Shown piece after piece: positions 23,219 through 34,808 of a stretch of DNA of 64,000 nucleotides. Position 1 is the stretch's first letter, and each line of letters starts with the position of its first letter. This DNA is from Salvia splendens (taxonomy: Eukaryota; Streptophyta; Magnoliopsida; Lamiales; Lamiaceae). The translations under genes were made by a program, and so were the position numbers. The stretch lies in assembly GCF_004379255.2 (NCBI RefSeq), contig NC_056038.1, positions 5,866,729 through 5,930,728 of the forward strand. The letters run 5' to 3'. A model generated the notes under the pieces. That model saw nothing but the letters and a program-made list of their open reading frames with translations. It made no database searches and had not been told where the DNA came from.

Positions 23219-24314
23219 CCAATTACCATATCACGGCCTTCTTTGCCTATCCGCCAATCAAACTAAAATCTTGATAGTATTTCAAAGGCAATAAACTGGG
23301 AAAATGGAGAAATCTTGGGCTGAGAAATTGGCCGTTAATAAAAGGCGTTGGAAGGGAAAGAGAAGAAGGCATAAAATCGTGTTTTGTGAGGAATTTATCT
23401 CTTGCTTTGAGAGGAGGGGATTGAAATCGCACGTGGACTGTGTTGGCCTTGTAACGTTCCTTTCACTTCGGATCTTTTTCTTCTGGGCTTTTCCACCATT
23501 GGGCTAGATTATTATTATAGTGGAGCATAATTGGTAAATTAATAAATAGGAAAAAAAAAGAATAACTAAACTAGTAGTATTGTTAATGAAAAGTGGATTC
23601 CACTTTGTCGGAGAAAATAGTTTTTAAAATTAAATGAAAGCGTACTAAAAAAAAGTGCAAGACTTTTGTGGGAAGTATAATAACAATAATAATAATATTA
23701 GCATTATTTATTTCTTTTTATTTTTTATTTAAAAAAAAATTCTTCCAAAACTCTAGGAATGAGGAGGTGCATCTATCGACCTCAACGCGACGAAAGATTG
23801 AACCCTCATCAACATGTCGAAGAGAAAGGGAAGGCTCCGATGGGTCCGAGCACTGAACCACCCCCATCCCACCCAACCCTTCTCTAGATCATGTGGCTGA
23901 CTCTACCGGTATTTGCACGCTCGAGATTAGTCACTTGAAGAAACTAATGAAGGATACATTTGAGATGAAAGATGCACGAAGTGATGATTGAGTCACTTGA
24001 AGCCAACTTAAGAGAGGCCTTGTTGTTTTATATTTTTACGATTTTTCATTTTAAATTATTTTTACGAATTTTAATCTCTAAATGATTTAGTTTGAACCAG
24101 CTAATAATTATACTGTTGTTGTGATTTTTTTAAGCCAAATTGTCAATGAGAGAAATGGAGAAATAAATTTAATTTATCAAAGAGTATAATTAGGTAATAC
24201 TGCAAAGCCACTAATATCAATTTGGGATTTGGGAAGCCCTCCGCCACCACCGTCACTGCTCGCCCGGCCATCCTCTCCGGCCTACAGCCAGCCAGTCTCA
24301 GAGAAAGGATCAAG
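23219..24314. other. Divergent intergenic region between P36/P39-like and LSG1
   Basis: About 1.1 kb that must hold two promoters. A short GC-richer island (23760-23930) with Pro/Thr-rich coding character looks like a worn retroelement fragment, but no domain is recognisable. The frames at 23247-23432 and 23304-23507 are 5' UTR/promoter noise. Confidence 0.45.
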
Positions 24315-27300
24315 ATGCCCAAGGGAGAGAAAATCGTCCTCGGACGAGCTTTAGTGAAGCACCACAATCAGATGATAAGGGAGACCAAGGAGAAAGGCAA
24401 GTTATACCGAACCCAGCACAAGAAGGTTCTCGAATCGGTGACTGAGGTCAGTGACATCGAAGCCGTCATCGAACAGGCCGACGAAGCTCACCGCCTTTAC
24501 TCTTCTCTCAATCCCGGCCAATTCCCCATCAATTTGTGAGATTCCCTTTCTCTACTTTCCAACTAGGTTTTTGCGCTCTGGAGGAGTTCATTAGTTTGTT
24601 TCAATTGTTAACTTTGTCGAGTTGTTCATTCTTCATTTTCCTTGATGGGTAATCAAAATTACTGCTGTGGAATTTTGACAACAACTTAAAAGTGATTTAG
24701 TAGTTGCATTGTTGGTTGCGTTAATTTTCACGCCTTTCAGTTATTCTTATAGTCACTAATTGAGCTAAATTATTGTTGTTTGGTCATTTTCTCTGAGTTT
24801 TTTCTTTTCTTCTTCTTTTATATGTTTGTGCTTTTTAATTATGTCTGTGTGTCTTCTTTCAGGGATTCTGCTTCCAGCACAATTGATATGACACCAGAAG
24901 AAAGAAAAGAGCAACAGAAGAGGGAGGAAGCTTTGCACGCCAGCAGTCTCCGTATTCCTCGAAGGTATGATTTGTTCTGTCGTCTAAATTTTGTTTTGTT
25001 GTCCTTTGTTTGTGCAGGGTTTAATGCTAAAATGTCTTATCCAGGCCACCATGGAATGCTAAAATGTCCGTTGAAGAGCTTGACGATAATGAAAAACGAG
25101 CATTTCTAGAGTGGCGCCGCAGTCTTGCAAGGTCAGCATTTGGGAGATAATAACACAAATAGGATTTGTGCAGTGTATTCATGGTCCATGATGATATGGT
25201 GTTCAACTGTTCATATCTTATTGTGTTTGTGGTTTCTTATCATTCCTTTATACTCCTATTTATTATAATATTATAATCATCATTTCCTCTTGAATTCTGA
25301 CACAATCTTATTTAGGTTATTTTATGTCTGATTTATGTGTTTGACTGTTTTCTAGTTGAGATAGTAGACTTTTTTTGGAGAAGTTAATCATACATATGTG
25401 GCATGCCCCAATTATACATGTAGACATTTCCTGGTGTTTTAAGCCTCTTGATAGCTTTCTCTGGTTGAAATAGGGCCACTCTCGAAGTCTTGTAATGTGC
25501 ATTACGTTTATGAAGTTAATATGTTGTTGATTTTTTTATTTGCTAGCGCTTATACTCTTTTCATGGCAGGCTCGAGGACAATGAGAATCTAGTTCTTACT
25601 CCATTTGAGAAAAATCTGGATATTTGGAGACAGCTTTGGAGAGTGCTTGAACGCAGTGACCTGGTGAGACAATAGATTCTAAAATGCTGCTCTTTTCTGA
25701 ATTTTATGAATGGTTATACTGCCTTAATATGCCATTTAATTGTATCAAACTTACATACTTAGCTAAGTGCTTGAAGATGAGAGGAGTTGCACTATATTCT
25801 TAAGATTCTCACAAAAAAAAAGTACTATAATGAGTCTATCTTGATTGCTAGTTGCCACTTTCAAGTATTTCTTTCTTCACGGTTATTTGGAATAAGAAGA
25901 AATAACAATGTTAACCGCGAATGTGCATGAATATATCAAATACGTGCTGAATCAATAGGCACAAAGTATTTAACTCAAATGAGAATGCGTCGCATTTTTT
26001 AATAAGTATACAACTTCCTATTGTCTCAAGTAACTTCTCATATCTGTGGGTTTTAAGATGATAAATGCCTAGAGTGATGTGCAATCTAATGAAGATGGGC
26101 TTCGAAGCGAAAAATTGAATTGTTTGCCTAGAATCAAAAGAAGTAAAATGTTTCACTTTCTTATTATACCATGCTAATAATTACTGCTGTTTGCTGACCC
26201 CTTTTCAATTGTTTGTCCTTGAAGATAGTGATGGTTGTTGATGCAAGAGACCCGCTTTTCTACCGTTGCCCCGATTTAGAGGTATTATTGCAAGCTTGAT
26301 AAAATTAAATGTTTGTTTCTTCTTGTGAATTTGTAATATAATTCTCTAGATTTTCTATTGGATGAGTCATCAACATTAAAAAAAGTGCTGAATTGAATAG
26401 CACTGGCTTTAACTGCTGCTCAAGAACAATCTCTACTAGACGCGTGTCTTCTCTACTTATTTTCAGAAAGCTCGCTGACATTTTTTGCATTTTACTGTAC
26501 TAATATTTTGAGTAAATGTTCTAACCTGGCATGGATGTTACTAAACTATAGGCATATGCACGAGAGATTGATGAACACAAGAACACTTTACTCCTTGTGA
26601 ACAAGGCAGATCTTCTGCCATTCTCTGTTAGGTTGGTATTATTACAGTGCTTGTGTTGATTCCCTGAATTTTCCACTCTTTAGTCCTTTGAAGATTTGTT
26701 GCATGAATTTTGTGTAGGGAACAATGGGCTAATTACTTCCATGAACATGGTATTCTCTTTCTTTTCTGGTCGGCTAAAGCTGCGACTGCTGCTTTAGAGG
26801 GGAAGGAGCTCAGTTTGTCCGTTGGTACCCAGCAAGACTTAGCTAATTCTGGAACGAAAGTATATGGTAGAGATGAGCTACTTGCGCGGCTGCAAGCTGA
26901 AGCTGAGAATATTGTCTTAATGAGAAGCCGATCTAAGTCCACTGACGAGGACTTGTCAGACGTGCATTCTCATGATGAAAGTGTTTCCGAGCACGCACCG
27001 CCTCGCAATGTAGTTGTCGGATTTGTTGGATATCCCAACGTAGGAAAGAGTTCCACAATAAATGCTTTGGTGGGAGAGAAGAGGACCGGTGTAACCTCAA
27101 CTCCTGGGAAGACCAAACATTTCCAGACATTGATAATATCTGAGAAACTTACTCTCTGTGATTGCCCAGGACTTGTGTTTCCATCCTTCACTAGTTCAAG
27201 ATACGAGATGATTGCATCTGGGGTCTTGCCTATCGATCGCTTGACAGAGCACCGTGCGGCTGTGCAGGTGGTTGCAGATCGAGTGCCAAGATCCGTTATT

Positions 27301-27846
27301 GAGAGCGTCTACAAAATCAAATTGCCAAAACCCAAGTCGTACGAGCTACAATCACGGCCCCCTTTGGCAGCAGAGCTTCTAAGAGCATACTGTGCCTCTC
27401 GTGGGTATGTAGCCTCAAGTGGACTACCAGATGAGACCAAAGCTTCACGCCTGATGCTCAAGGATTACATCGATGGGAAACTTCCCCATTATGAAATGCC
27501 ACCAGATATATCAAATGATGAAGATGATGGCGAGGATGCAACCGAACACAGCGCGCCACATGAATCAGACCTATCTGCCGATGAAGACCCTCCAGTTGCT
27601 GCAGATGAAGCTGCAGCTGGTCTGGAGCACGAGCTGAGTGATCTGAATTCTTTCGACATCGACAATGGGTTGACTTCTGCCAAGACTGCTGTTAAGAAAA
27701 GGGAAACTAAACCTCATAAACAGCATAAGAAGCCCCAAAGAAAGAAGGATAGGACGTGGCGGGTAAAAGACAACGATGGAGACGGGATGGCGGTAGTCAG
27801 GGTAGTCCAAAAGCCAGCAAGTGGAAGAGGCCCTGTTATTGCTTAA
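24315..27846 (+). CDS. LSG1: Large-subunit GTPase LSG1 (ribosome-biogenesis GTPase)
   Basis: Seven coding exons: 24315-24535, 24863-24964, 25045-25131, 25570-25663, 26225-26281, 26552-26631 and 26718-27846, giving 589 aa as in Arabidopsis LSG1-1/LSG1-2. The N-terminus MPKGEKIVLGRALVKHHNQM is the family signature. The GTPase is circularly permuted: DARDP, then NKADLLP (G4) in exon 6, then GYPNVGKSS (G1/P-loop) and DCPGLVFPSF (G3) in exon 7. The tail is acidic then very basic (HKQHKKPQRKKDRTWRV). LSG1 is a cytoplasmic GTPase that releases the export adaptor NMD3 from pre-60S subunits. An in-frame ATG at 24222 would add 31 residues of low conservation. The 24315 start fits the family better. No lesions seen. 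Confidence 0.95.
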
Positions 27847-28299
27847 AAAGGGGGTCGCTCTTCTTGTAAGATACTTCTCCTACCCCATTATTCTTTACTA
27901 AATTTTGACCTTGTTTTGTTTTGTGTGATATATAAACTCACTTTCACTGGTGACTTCTGGTTTCTTACTTTTTACTAATTAGTAGTAGTAGTACTTATTT
28001 GTGGGAAATGCTTCATTTGTTGTGGTATAAATATCCAATCACTTACTGTGTAACGAAAAAATGTGCAACTTGTAATTTAATTTATTAGACTACATTTCTG
28101 GAGAAAAACATACTAACTCATTTGCAAAAATTTTAAAAAAAATATGCATTGCCTTTGTGTTTGTCACACATTACTTGTAAAAGGAAAAATCAAACATCTT
28201 GTCAAGATAAGTAGCTAGTTCATCTTCTTTGCTCCTTCAAACTCTACTATATAAAAGGGTGATATTTGCAAAGCAAATCCCACATCCCATCTCCTAAAT
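27847..28299 (+). other. LSG1 3' UTR and promoter of the S-protein homologue
   Basis: AT-rich non-coding DNA. TATATAAAAG at about 28249 lies roughly 50 bp before the S-protein start and is a plausible TATA box for it. Confidence 0.5.
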
Positions 28300-28728
28300 T
28301 TGAAAATGCATGCCACCAAATTAGTTGTGAATATCAAAATTGTTGGCGCATTAACAATCTTTGTTCTACTTTGTTCAACAAAGAGTAGTGATGCAAGAGT
28401 CCACGTCCAAGTGATAAACGAGCTGGAGTCGGGGCAGCGGCTGAGCGTGCACTGCCGATCAAAGGAGGACGACCTCAGCCACCGGATCTTGGAGGCAGGC
28501 GAGGCCATGGAATGGAGTTTCAGTGTCAATTTTGTGAGTACGACTTTGTTCTACTGTGAGGTGCAGTGGGACAACCTGCATTGGTACCGTTTTGATGCGT
28601 ATGATGCTAATAGAGATTACGGTAGATGCATCTCCTCGTGTCGATGGATTATATCAAAAGAGGGTTTGTTATATGGATACGATGAATTATCAGGGTTTTG
28701 GAAATTGTTCCCCTTGCAACCTAGCTAG
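28300..28728 (+). CDS. Secreted S-protein homologue (SPH, self-incompatibility S1 family)
   Basis: Intronless ORF of 142 aa, usual for SPH proteins. Residues about 1-30 form a signal peptide (hydrophobic VGALTIFVLLCST, likely cleavage after SSDA). The mature part has the S1-family order HVQVINELESGQRLSVHCRS, then FYCEVQW near residue 87, then GRCISSCRW near residue 113. These supply four cysteines for the conserved disulfides. In poppy, S1 proteins are the stigma self-incompatibility ligands. Most eudicot SPH genes have unknown, often floral, roles, and no self-incompatibility function is implied here. A second ATG at 28306 (MHATK) is an equally good start. It stands alone between LSG1 and a MITE. 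Confidence 0.88.
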   Translation: MKMHATKLVVNIKIVGALTIFVLLCSTKSSDARVHVQVINELESGQRLSVHCRSKEDDLSHRILEAGEAMEWSFSVNFVSTTLFYCEVQWDNLHWYRFDAYDANRDYGRCISSCRWIISKEGLLYGYDELSGFWKLFPLQPS

Positions 28729-29377
28729 TTGAAACTGTAAATTTTGTAACGGGTAGTCTGGTAGAATAGATAACTCATCTATGTTGGAGTTATATGACAA
28801 AAAAAAATGATCTAAAATGTGTGTTTCTATCGTGTTTTATTTATTTCTCTAACAATTGCGATAGTAATATATATTTCTAGTCGTCTTTCACCCAAATTCC
28901 ATATAACTTTTCTTGTGTATTGCTCCTGTAAAAATAAAAAAATTCAACTATAATATAGAAGAATATCTTTGGAGTAGTATTCTTTAAGTGGAGGTTATTT
29001 TTAAATAGAGGTCTAGGATAATTTTTTGTTTTTATTTTATTTTCAAATGCATGCTAAATATATAAAGGCTATAATAGCCACATAAATGATAAAGCTGAAA
29101 TATTTAACCCATCAATTGATGTAGATATTTGGATTAATCAGGAATGTAGTTGTGTGGAAGAGCAGTTTGAGCATGCAAATTAAAGGTGTAGTTGATCCCA
29201 CAAACATTTCTCTTATTTATTCATCCTCTTCCATTATTCACGACTTTCATATCTTAATTTTTTTTATTTCTTTCTTATGTTTTACGTATACTTGAATTAA
29301 TTAAAAATTAATAATTCATATGGAACTTAGTAAGAGAAAATAGAAAACTTTTTGAATTCATATCCTAGTTAAATTTA
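28729..29377. other. Intergenic DNA, no gene seen
   Basis: AT-rich, presumably beginning with the SPH 3' UTR. It ends at the 9-bp target duplication of the next MITE. Confidence 0.55.
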
Positions 29378-30156
29378 GAGTAATGCTATGTGGCCATAAT
29401 GTGGCCAGCCACACAATGACATTTTTGTAAATAATTATTAAAGTGAATGCAATAAATTAATAATAATAGTTAGTGCTAAGATAATTTTACTTAATTACCC
29501 TTTTCTCATTTTTTTACTTCAAATTTAAATTTACAACATTCTCTCTCCATAATAATTTATGCACAATTTATTTTGACTTACCTTTTTATTTGTCTATTTC
29601 TAATCATTATTATTTAGCATTCTCTCTACATTTAGCATCACAATTTACGAGCCTATCAATAATTTATGTATTAAACACTAAGGTGTATTATAATCTAATA
29701 ATAATATATTATAGTGTACTATGATATACGATTATTAGATTGTGAAATATTATGACAACATAGTATTGAAACTTAATATTAAGTTATAACTAAATTATGA
29801 ATTTATGATAGCTTTTTCGTCATACTTAATTTATAAAAATAAAAATAATAATAGTAATGATAAAAATATTTCTTAAGATTACAGTATATGTCGAGTAATA
29901 TTATTTTAAATAAACATCTGAATAAAAAGCAAAAGTATATAAAGTACTCTAATAAAACGTAAATATCTTCTAAAAATAATAAAAACATTGTTGGATGGAT
30001 GAATATAAAGTACTTACTTTATAAACTAAAGTAGGGGGTAGAGTTGTCTTAAGAGTTTTGATACTTTTAAGGTGAGTTAATTATTAAGTGAACTCATTTA
30101 ATTTTAGCTAAAAGACAAATTATGGCTGGCCATAATATGACCATTTAGCACCACTC
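29378..30156. mobile_element. MULE-type MITE with perfect 9-bp target duplication
   Basis: The left end GAGTAATGCTATGTGGCCAT and the right end TATGACCATTTAGCACCACTC are inverted copies, and inversion continues through the GGCCAGCCA block (about 35 bp). TTAAATTTA flanks both ends (29369-29377 and 30157-30165), a perfect 9-bp duplication as Mutator-like elements make. The 779-bp interior is AT-rich with no ORF of note. Confidence 0.85.
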
Positions 30157-30165
30157 TTAAATTTA

Positions 30166-31564
30166 TATCTAATAAAAATTTAGACATACTATTTCCGTTC
30201 CATTTTTTCAAAAATCAATATCTCTACTTCCAAAAAAAAATTTATCGTTGTTGTGGATACTCATATCCCTTAGGGCAATATTGCCGGTGCCTGGCCAAAG
30301 ACCAAAACATTATAGAATTGAGTGTTTTTTTTAAAATTCTGATTCATTATTACGATCAATTGGAGTAATATTTTTATCTAGATTTGAAACAAATTTGACA
30401 AAATTCAACAACTTGGGGAGACTAATTTGAAAGCATCAATTATGGTTGCACCACAAACCTAGGGTAATAAATAACGAATAAATGCTTCAACTAAAAGTGA
30501 AGAATAAATAAGTAAGATAGAGATCATAGAGCTTAAGAACTGCCTATTAGCATGATCAATTTAGCATGGTCCACATAAATTAGTTGTGTTTGGATAAAAG
30601 CATTAAGCCTCCAATTAATAGTTGTTGGACCCTTTTCACTTATACTCCTACAAATCTTTCTATGTTGTCCTTGTCTTTTAATGTGTCTTCGTTTATTATT
30701 AAAGATGGCCTTTGAAAAATGGTAGATATACTTTCATTCAAGGTGTCTTTTATAATTGATATTCTATTGTAAGGACCATTATTTGTTTTGTTCAGTTAAA
30801 TTTTTGCAATATTTTTTTATGTCATTTCATTTGTAAGAGAAAAATTAGATATATCTTCTGATTATTTACAAAATTATTCCCGTTGAATCAATTTATTTAA
30901 AAAAAAAATACATTTATCATGAGGTGCTCTCTTGTCGTTGGCATGCCCCATGCGTACAAAATATAGCTGAATAAATATATTCACTTACATTTATTTTCAA
31001 CAAATGAAAGTAAACGAATAATGCTATTTGATATTACCATACATGTTCAGACACATATATTTCATATACAAACAATTTGTTTAGGAAAATCACAATTACA
31101 TTATTCAATAATAAATACATAAAACATGAAGAATATCCAACATAAATATTGAACAAACACACTTCATACAAAGGAGAATATATTCAGATTTTCCAGTTGC
31201 CTTAACAATCGTGATAGCAGCGGGTTTACAAATAAAAGGGAGAGATTTATGAAAATTAACTTGACACATCAGTAATCGCTCATATGTTGCTCACATATAG
31301 ATATAGTCCCTCATCCTCTCTCAATATCTATTATTAGGATAGGTAGAAAGTTATTAGTGAAACAAAATAATTAGGAAAAATGGTATCTTTTAATTACATC
31401 TAGGAATCTAGGATTGAAACAAAAATCACCACAAAGTGATAGTTTAGATATTTATCCATTATTCAGCATATTTGAAATCGAAATGTAATTTTGAAAGCGA
31501 CAGGAAAAACATGGAAATATAGAGGGTTGTACAGTGTGGAATGATGGTTGTACTAAGAAGGGAT
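30166..31564. other. Intergenic DNA, no gene seen
   Basis: AT-rich sequence without recognisable coding or repeat structure. Confidence 0.55.
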
Positions 31565-31758
31565 TTAGACCATCCACAACGCGTCTCGCGCCGGGCTCGC
31601 GTCTCGTCTCGGAGAGACGAGACCCCCGCGAGACGCATTGCAGCGCCCATCTCGTCTCCAGCTCGCGACCGTCTCGTCGCGTAGCTCGTCTCGGAGAGAC
31701 ACGAGACGAGCTGTCTCGCCACGCGCCAGGGACACGTGGCACGTCCCCATGCGTGCGT

Positions 31759-31790
31759 GACGCCCACTCGCTGGCCCGCGAGTGGGCGTC
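31759..31790. repeat. Subterminal palindrome of element 1
   Basis: GACGCCCACTCG, an 8-base spacer, then CGAGTGGGCGTC, with 12-bp perfect arms. The same palindrome occurs at the matching place in elements 2 and 3, suggesting a protein-binding site for mobilisation. Confidence 0.85.
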
Positions 31791-31925
31791 GTCACTGATG
31801 ACGCAATAATTCATTTTTTTTAAAAAAAAATCGATTTTTAATAAAAAAATTTTTTTCAAACGGTAATATTACCGTTAAATATTATTTTCATTTTTTAAAC
31901 GGTAATATTACGGTAATATTACCCG

Positions 31926-32204
31926 GCTCGTTCGTGGTTCATGGAGAGCATGGTCGACATCATGTATACGTGCATAATCTTGCACAACATGATTGTCCGA
32001 GACGAAGGACCCGATGCCGGAAATTGGTTCGACCCCGAATCCCCCGGAAGCTCAACCGCAAGTAGTCCGCCGCGAAGTGGAGCGCATCCATCTATACAAG
32101 AACGGTTGGCTATTCGGGCAAGGACACGCGACTCTAGCGCCCACACCCAACTCCAAGAGGATCTAATTGAGCACATTTGGGAAAACTTTGGCGGAGAAGA
32201 TTAA
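31926..32204 (+). pseudogene. Harbinger transposase, C-terminal remnant
   Basis: The frame reads [19 protein letters not shown] and continues to ...LQEDLIEHIWENFGGED with a normal stop. It matches the C-terminus of the transposase at 55.8-57.0 kb almost throughout. The catalytic DDE region is gone. An ATG at 31941 leaves 87 codons open. Confidence 0.85.
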
Positions 32205-32699
32205 ATTATGTCATTTTTATTTTTTTAGAATTTTAATTATGTCTTCGTTTTTTTTAATGTTAAGTTGTAATATTGTTTTAATTTTAATAAAGTGTGTTTG
32301 TTTAAATTGAATTGGGTTTTAAAAAAAATTATAAATTAAATTGAATGAATAGTAATTAAGAGACGGTATAGAGACGGTTAAGAGACGGAGCGTTGCAGGT
32401 TCCGTCTCTTAGTTAAGAGATGGAGGAAAAAAGGACAGTGGGGCCCTCAAATAGTGCTCAAATAGTAGTTAAGAGACGGTATAGAGACAGCGTTGTGGAT
32501 GGCCTTAGACCATCCACAACGGGTCTCGCCGGCGTCTCGCGTCTCGTCTCAGCGAGACGAGACCCCGGCGAGACGCGTTGCAGCCTCCATCTCGTCCCGT
32601 CTCGTCGCGCGTCTCGTCGCGCGTCTCGCCTCGGCGAGCCACGAGACGAGCTGTCTCGCCACGCGCCTAGGCGACGTGGCGCAGCCCGGCGTCGTGCGT

Positions 32700-32731
32700 G
32701 ACGCCCACTCGCCGGCCCGCGAGTGGGCGTC
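32700..32731. repeat. Subterminal palindrome of element 2
   Basis: GACGCCCACTCG, an 8-base spacer, then CGAGTGGGCGTC. The arms are identical to those in element 1 and sit at the same distance from the left terminus. Confidence 0.85.
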
Positions 32732-32864
32732 GTCACGTGCTGACGCAATAAATAATTTTTTAAAAAAAATTCGAATTTAAATAAAAAAAAAATTTTGTAA
32801 CGGTATTATTACCGTTTTTTTGTTTTTTTTTATATTTTTTTGTTTTTTATTAAATTTTTTACTC

Positions 32865-32872
32865 TATAAATA
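32865..32872 (+). promoter_or_regulatory. TATA box and leader of the element 2 gene
   Basis: ACTCTATAAATACTC is followed by a leader containing ACACAACTACACATCTATTC, about 100 bp before the ATG. The same TATA and leader words stand in front of the transposase gene of element 3 (minus strand, about 57110-57180). Confidence 0.75.
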
Positions 32873-32974
32873 CTCCTAAACCCATCCTCATTTACACACA
32901 ACTACACATCTATTCTTCCTATCATCTAAATTTTCTCTCAAATTTTCGCTGAAATTTTCATAACCCAACTCAAG

Positions 32975-34180
32975 ATGTCCGGCGACGGCGAGGGCAACTA
33001 TGGCGGCTCCGGCTCCGGCGGGTGGGATCTCAACTCATTCGGCGATTGGGAGAACATGATCAACACATTGGGCGGTGGAGGTTCGTCAACGCCGGGGACC
33101 CAGGGTTCGGCGACGCCGGGGGGGGGGGGGTACCAACCACCCAATTTTGACCTTGATGCATATGTTCGTCCCAACGTCCCGCGGTTTTCGCAGGGATTAT
33201 CCCAGATCCGGGAGGATTTTCCAGTTGATCCCACGCCGGGAGTAGGCCGAGGCGGTGGAAGTGGGCGAGGCGGTGGAGGTGGCCGAGGCAGTGGAGGTGG
33301 CCGAGGCAGTGTACAACCCCAGACGGGCGAGGACGAGGAGGAAGAAGAGGAAGAGGATCTTGGCCGACATCCGTACAACAACCTCGAAACGATGGCGGTG
33401 TACAACGCCTGGATCACGGTCTCGTACGATCCCATCGTCGGGAATCAACAAACCCGGAAGTGTTTCTGGGAAAAGGTTGTCGAGGTCTACCACCAAATAA
33501 AGCCGAACCGCTCCCGCAAGCGCACAGTTAAAATGATCCGCTGTCACTTTGACCGAGTCGACCGACAGGTCAAAAAATTCTGTGGCATCTACTCGGCGGA
33601 AGAGGCGCGCTACCAAAGCGGCGCCACGGCCACCGACATTTTGACGTCCGCTTTGCGCGCCTACTACCAGGACGAGGGACATCAATTCAGATTTGTTGAT
33701 GTTTGGCGCGCCATCAAGGACGAGGAACGATGGGCCGGCGGTTTCCGCTCCAGCTCGGGCTCAACCTCGAAGCGCACGAAGCATACGGCGAGTGGCCTAT
33801 ACTCGTCTAGTGCTGGTGCGTCTGGTGGTGACACTGCTGAAGGCATCAGCCAACATGATGTTGAATCCCAGGAGTTTGCGGGTACAGTCGGCGCTGCAGG
33901 AGGATCCGCGAGTGGGCGCCGTCGGCCGCAAGGGACGAAGGCGGCGAAAGCGGCTAGAGCAAGGAAGGGCCGAGGCGAATCAAGCCAGTCGGCCTCAGGA
34001 TCGGGCTCGGGAGGAGGCTCGGACACACTTATGGTGGCGTACATGACCGCCACAATGGCGGACACTTCCCGCTTCTCGCACTCCCAATTCGCGGCCTGGT
34101 GGAACGGAATTGTGCATATGGCAGCACAACTTGGCCTTCCGACTCCCCCTCAACCTCGACCGCCTCCGGAGGATGATTAG
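32975..34180 (+). CDS. Harbinger-associated Myb/SANT-like protein
   Basis: Intact ORF of 401 aa. Residues 1-135 are Gly/Pro-rich, with RGG-like repeats (GRGGGSGRGGGGGRGSGGGR) and an acidic run (DEEEEEEE). Residues about 140-255 are a Myb/SANT-like domain, with YNAWITVSYDPIVGNQQTRK, CFWEKVVEVYHQIKPNRSRK, MIRCHFDRVDRQVKKFCGIY, TDILTSALRAYY and FRFVDVWRAIKDEERW. A basic Ser/Gly linker (RRRPQGTKAAKAARARKGR) and a short helical tail (SRFSHSQFAAWWNGIVHMAA) follow. It is a divergent homologue of the ORF at 13520. In known Harbinger systems this partner binds DNA and escorts the transposase into the nucleus. The run of 12 G at 33119-33130 is a slippage-prone site but is in frame here. Confidence 0.82.
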   Translation: MSGDGEGNYGGSGSGGWDLNSFGDWENMINTLGGGGSSTPGTQGSATPGGGGYQPPNFDLDAYVRPNVPRFSQGLSQIREDFPVDPTPGVGRGGGSGRGGGGGRGSGGGRGSVQPQTGEDEEEEEEEDLGRHPYNNLETMAVYNAWITVSYDPIVGNQQTRKCFWEKVVEVYHQIKPNRSRKRTVKMIRCHFDRVDRQVKKFCGIYSAEEARYQSGATATDILTSALRAYYQDEGHQFRFVDVWRAIKDEERWAGGFRSSSGSTSKRTKHTASGLYSSSAGASGGDTAEGISQHDVESQEFAGTVGAAGGSASGRRRPQGTKAAKAARARKGRGESSQSASGSGSGGGSDTLMVAYMTATMADTSRFSHSQFAAWWNGIVHMAAQLGLPTPPQPRPPPEDD

Positions 34181-34808
34181 CCCTTCCGATTAGTTTTTTT
34201 TATATTTTGTGTGTTTTTTTATTTTGTGTTTTTTTTTTAATTTTTTTATTTTGTGTGTTTTTTTTTGTTTTAATTTTAATAAAGTGTGTTTGTTTAAATT
34301 GAATTGGGTTTTAAAAAAAAATTATAAATTAAATTGAATGAATAGTAATTAAGAGACGGTATAGAGACGGTTAAGAGACGGAGCGTTGCAGGTTCCGTCT
34401 CTTAGTTAAGAGATGGAGGAAAAAAGGACAGTGGGGCCCTCAAATAGTAGTTAAGAGACGGTTTAAGAGACGGTATAGAGACAGCGTTGTGGATGGCCTT
34501 ACCAAGTTTGGTATCCCGGAAGATCTCGTTATTCCGCCGTGGCAGTGTTTAGTCCTCGTTTCATTGTCGGAGTCTTCACAGCCGTGCACACACTTCACCC
34601 AATCATTTCTACCAATTTCACTCAAATTTATGTAGAGACGTTTGGATTGCCTCCCCTCCATCACGTCTTCAGAGATAAATTTTGAAGGATCGGAGCTAGG
34701 GCTTCCTTGACTCTTCCCGCAGAATGAAGATTCAAAATGCGAATTGTTGAGGATTTGGAGCTCCGATCTTGTTGTAAAACTTGGAAATTTTAGGGTTTTA
34801 AGGTAGAA

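Larger units (their letters stand above)
31568..32504 (+). mobile_element. PIF/Harbinger-like element 1 (deleted transposase element)
   Basis: The ends GACCATCCACAAC and GTTGTGGATGGCC are inverted, flanked by TTA at 31565-31567 and 32505-32507. It contains only the last part of a Harbinger transposase gene, fused to the GC-rich left subterminal region at about 31920 next to GGTAATATTACC repeats, where an internal deletion occurred. The right-hand 250 bp are nearly identical to the right end of element 2. Confidence 0.85.
32508..34498 (+). mobile_element. PIF/Harbinger-like element 2 (Myb-like gene only)
   Basis: It starts GACCATCCACAACGGG and ends GTTGTGGATGGCC, with TTA at 32505-32507 (shared with element 1) and 34499-34501. 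It has a GC-rich left arm full of CGTCTC/GAGACG words, the conserved palindrome, a TATA promoter, one Myb-like ORF and a right arm with GTTAAGAGACGG words. There is no transposase. It ends about 310 bp before the BSL start codon. Confidence 0.87.

Noticed and set aside
24222..24314. Upstream in-frame start for LSG1
   Set aside because: It would add residues without family conservation, and the MPKGEK start at 24315 matches known LSG1 N-termini.
31452..32780. Several overlapping Arg/Ser-rich frames on both strands at the Harbinger-element left arms
   Set aside because: They arise from repeated CGTCTC/GAGACG words open in many frames at once. The same artefact appears at 57263-57568.
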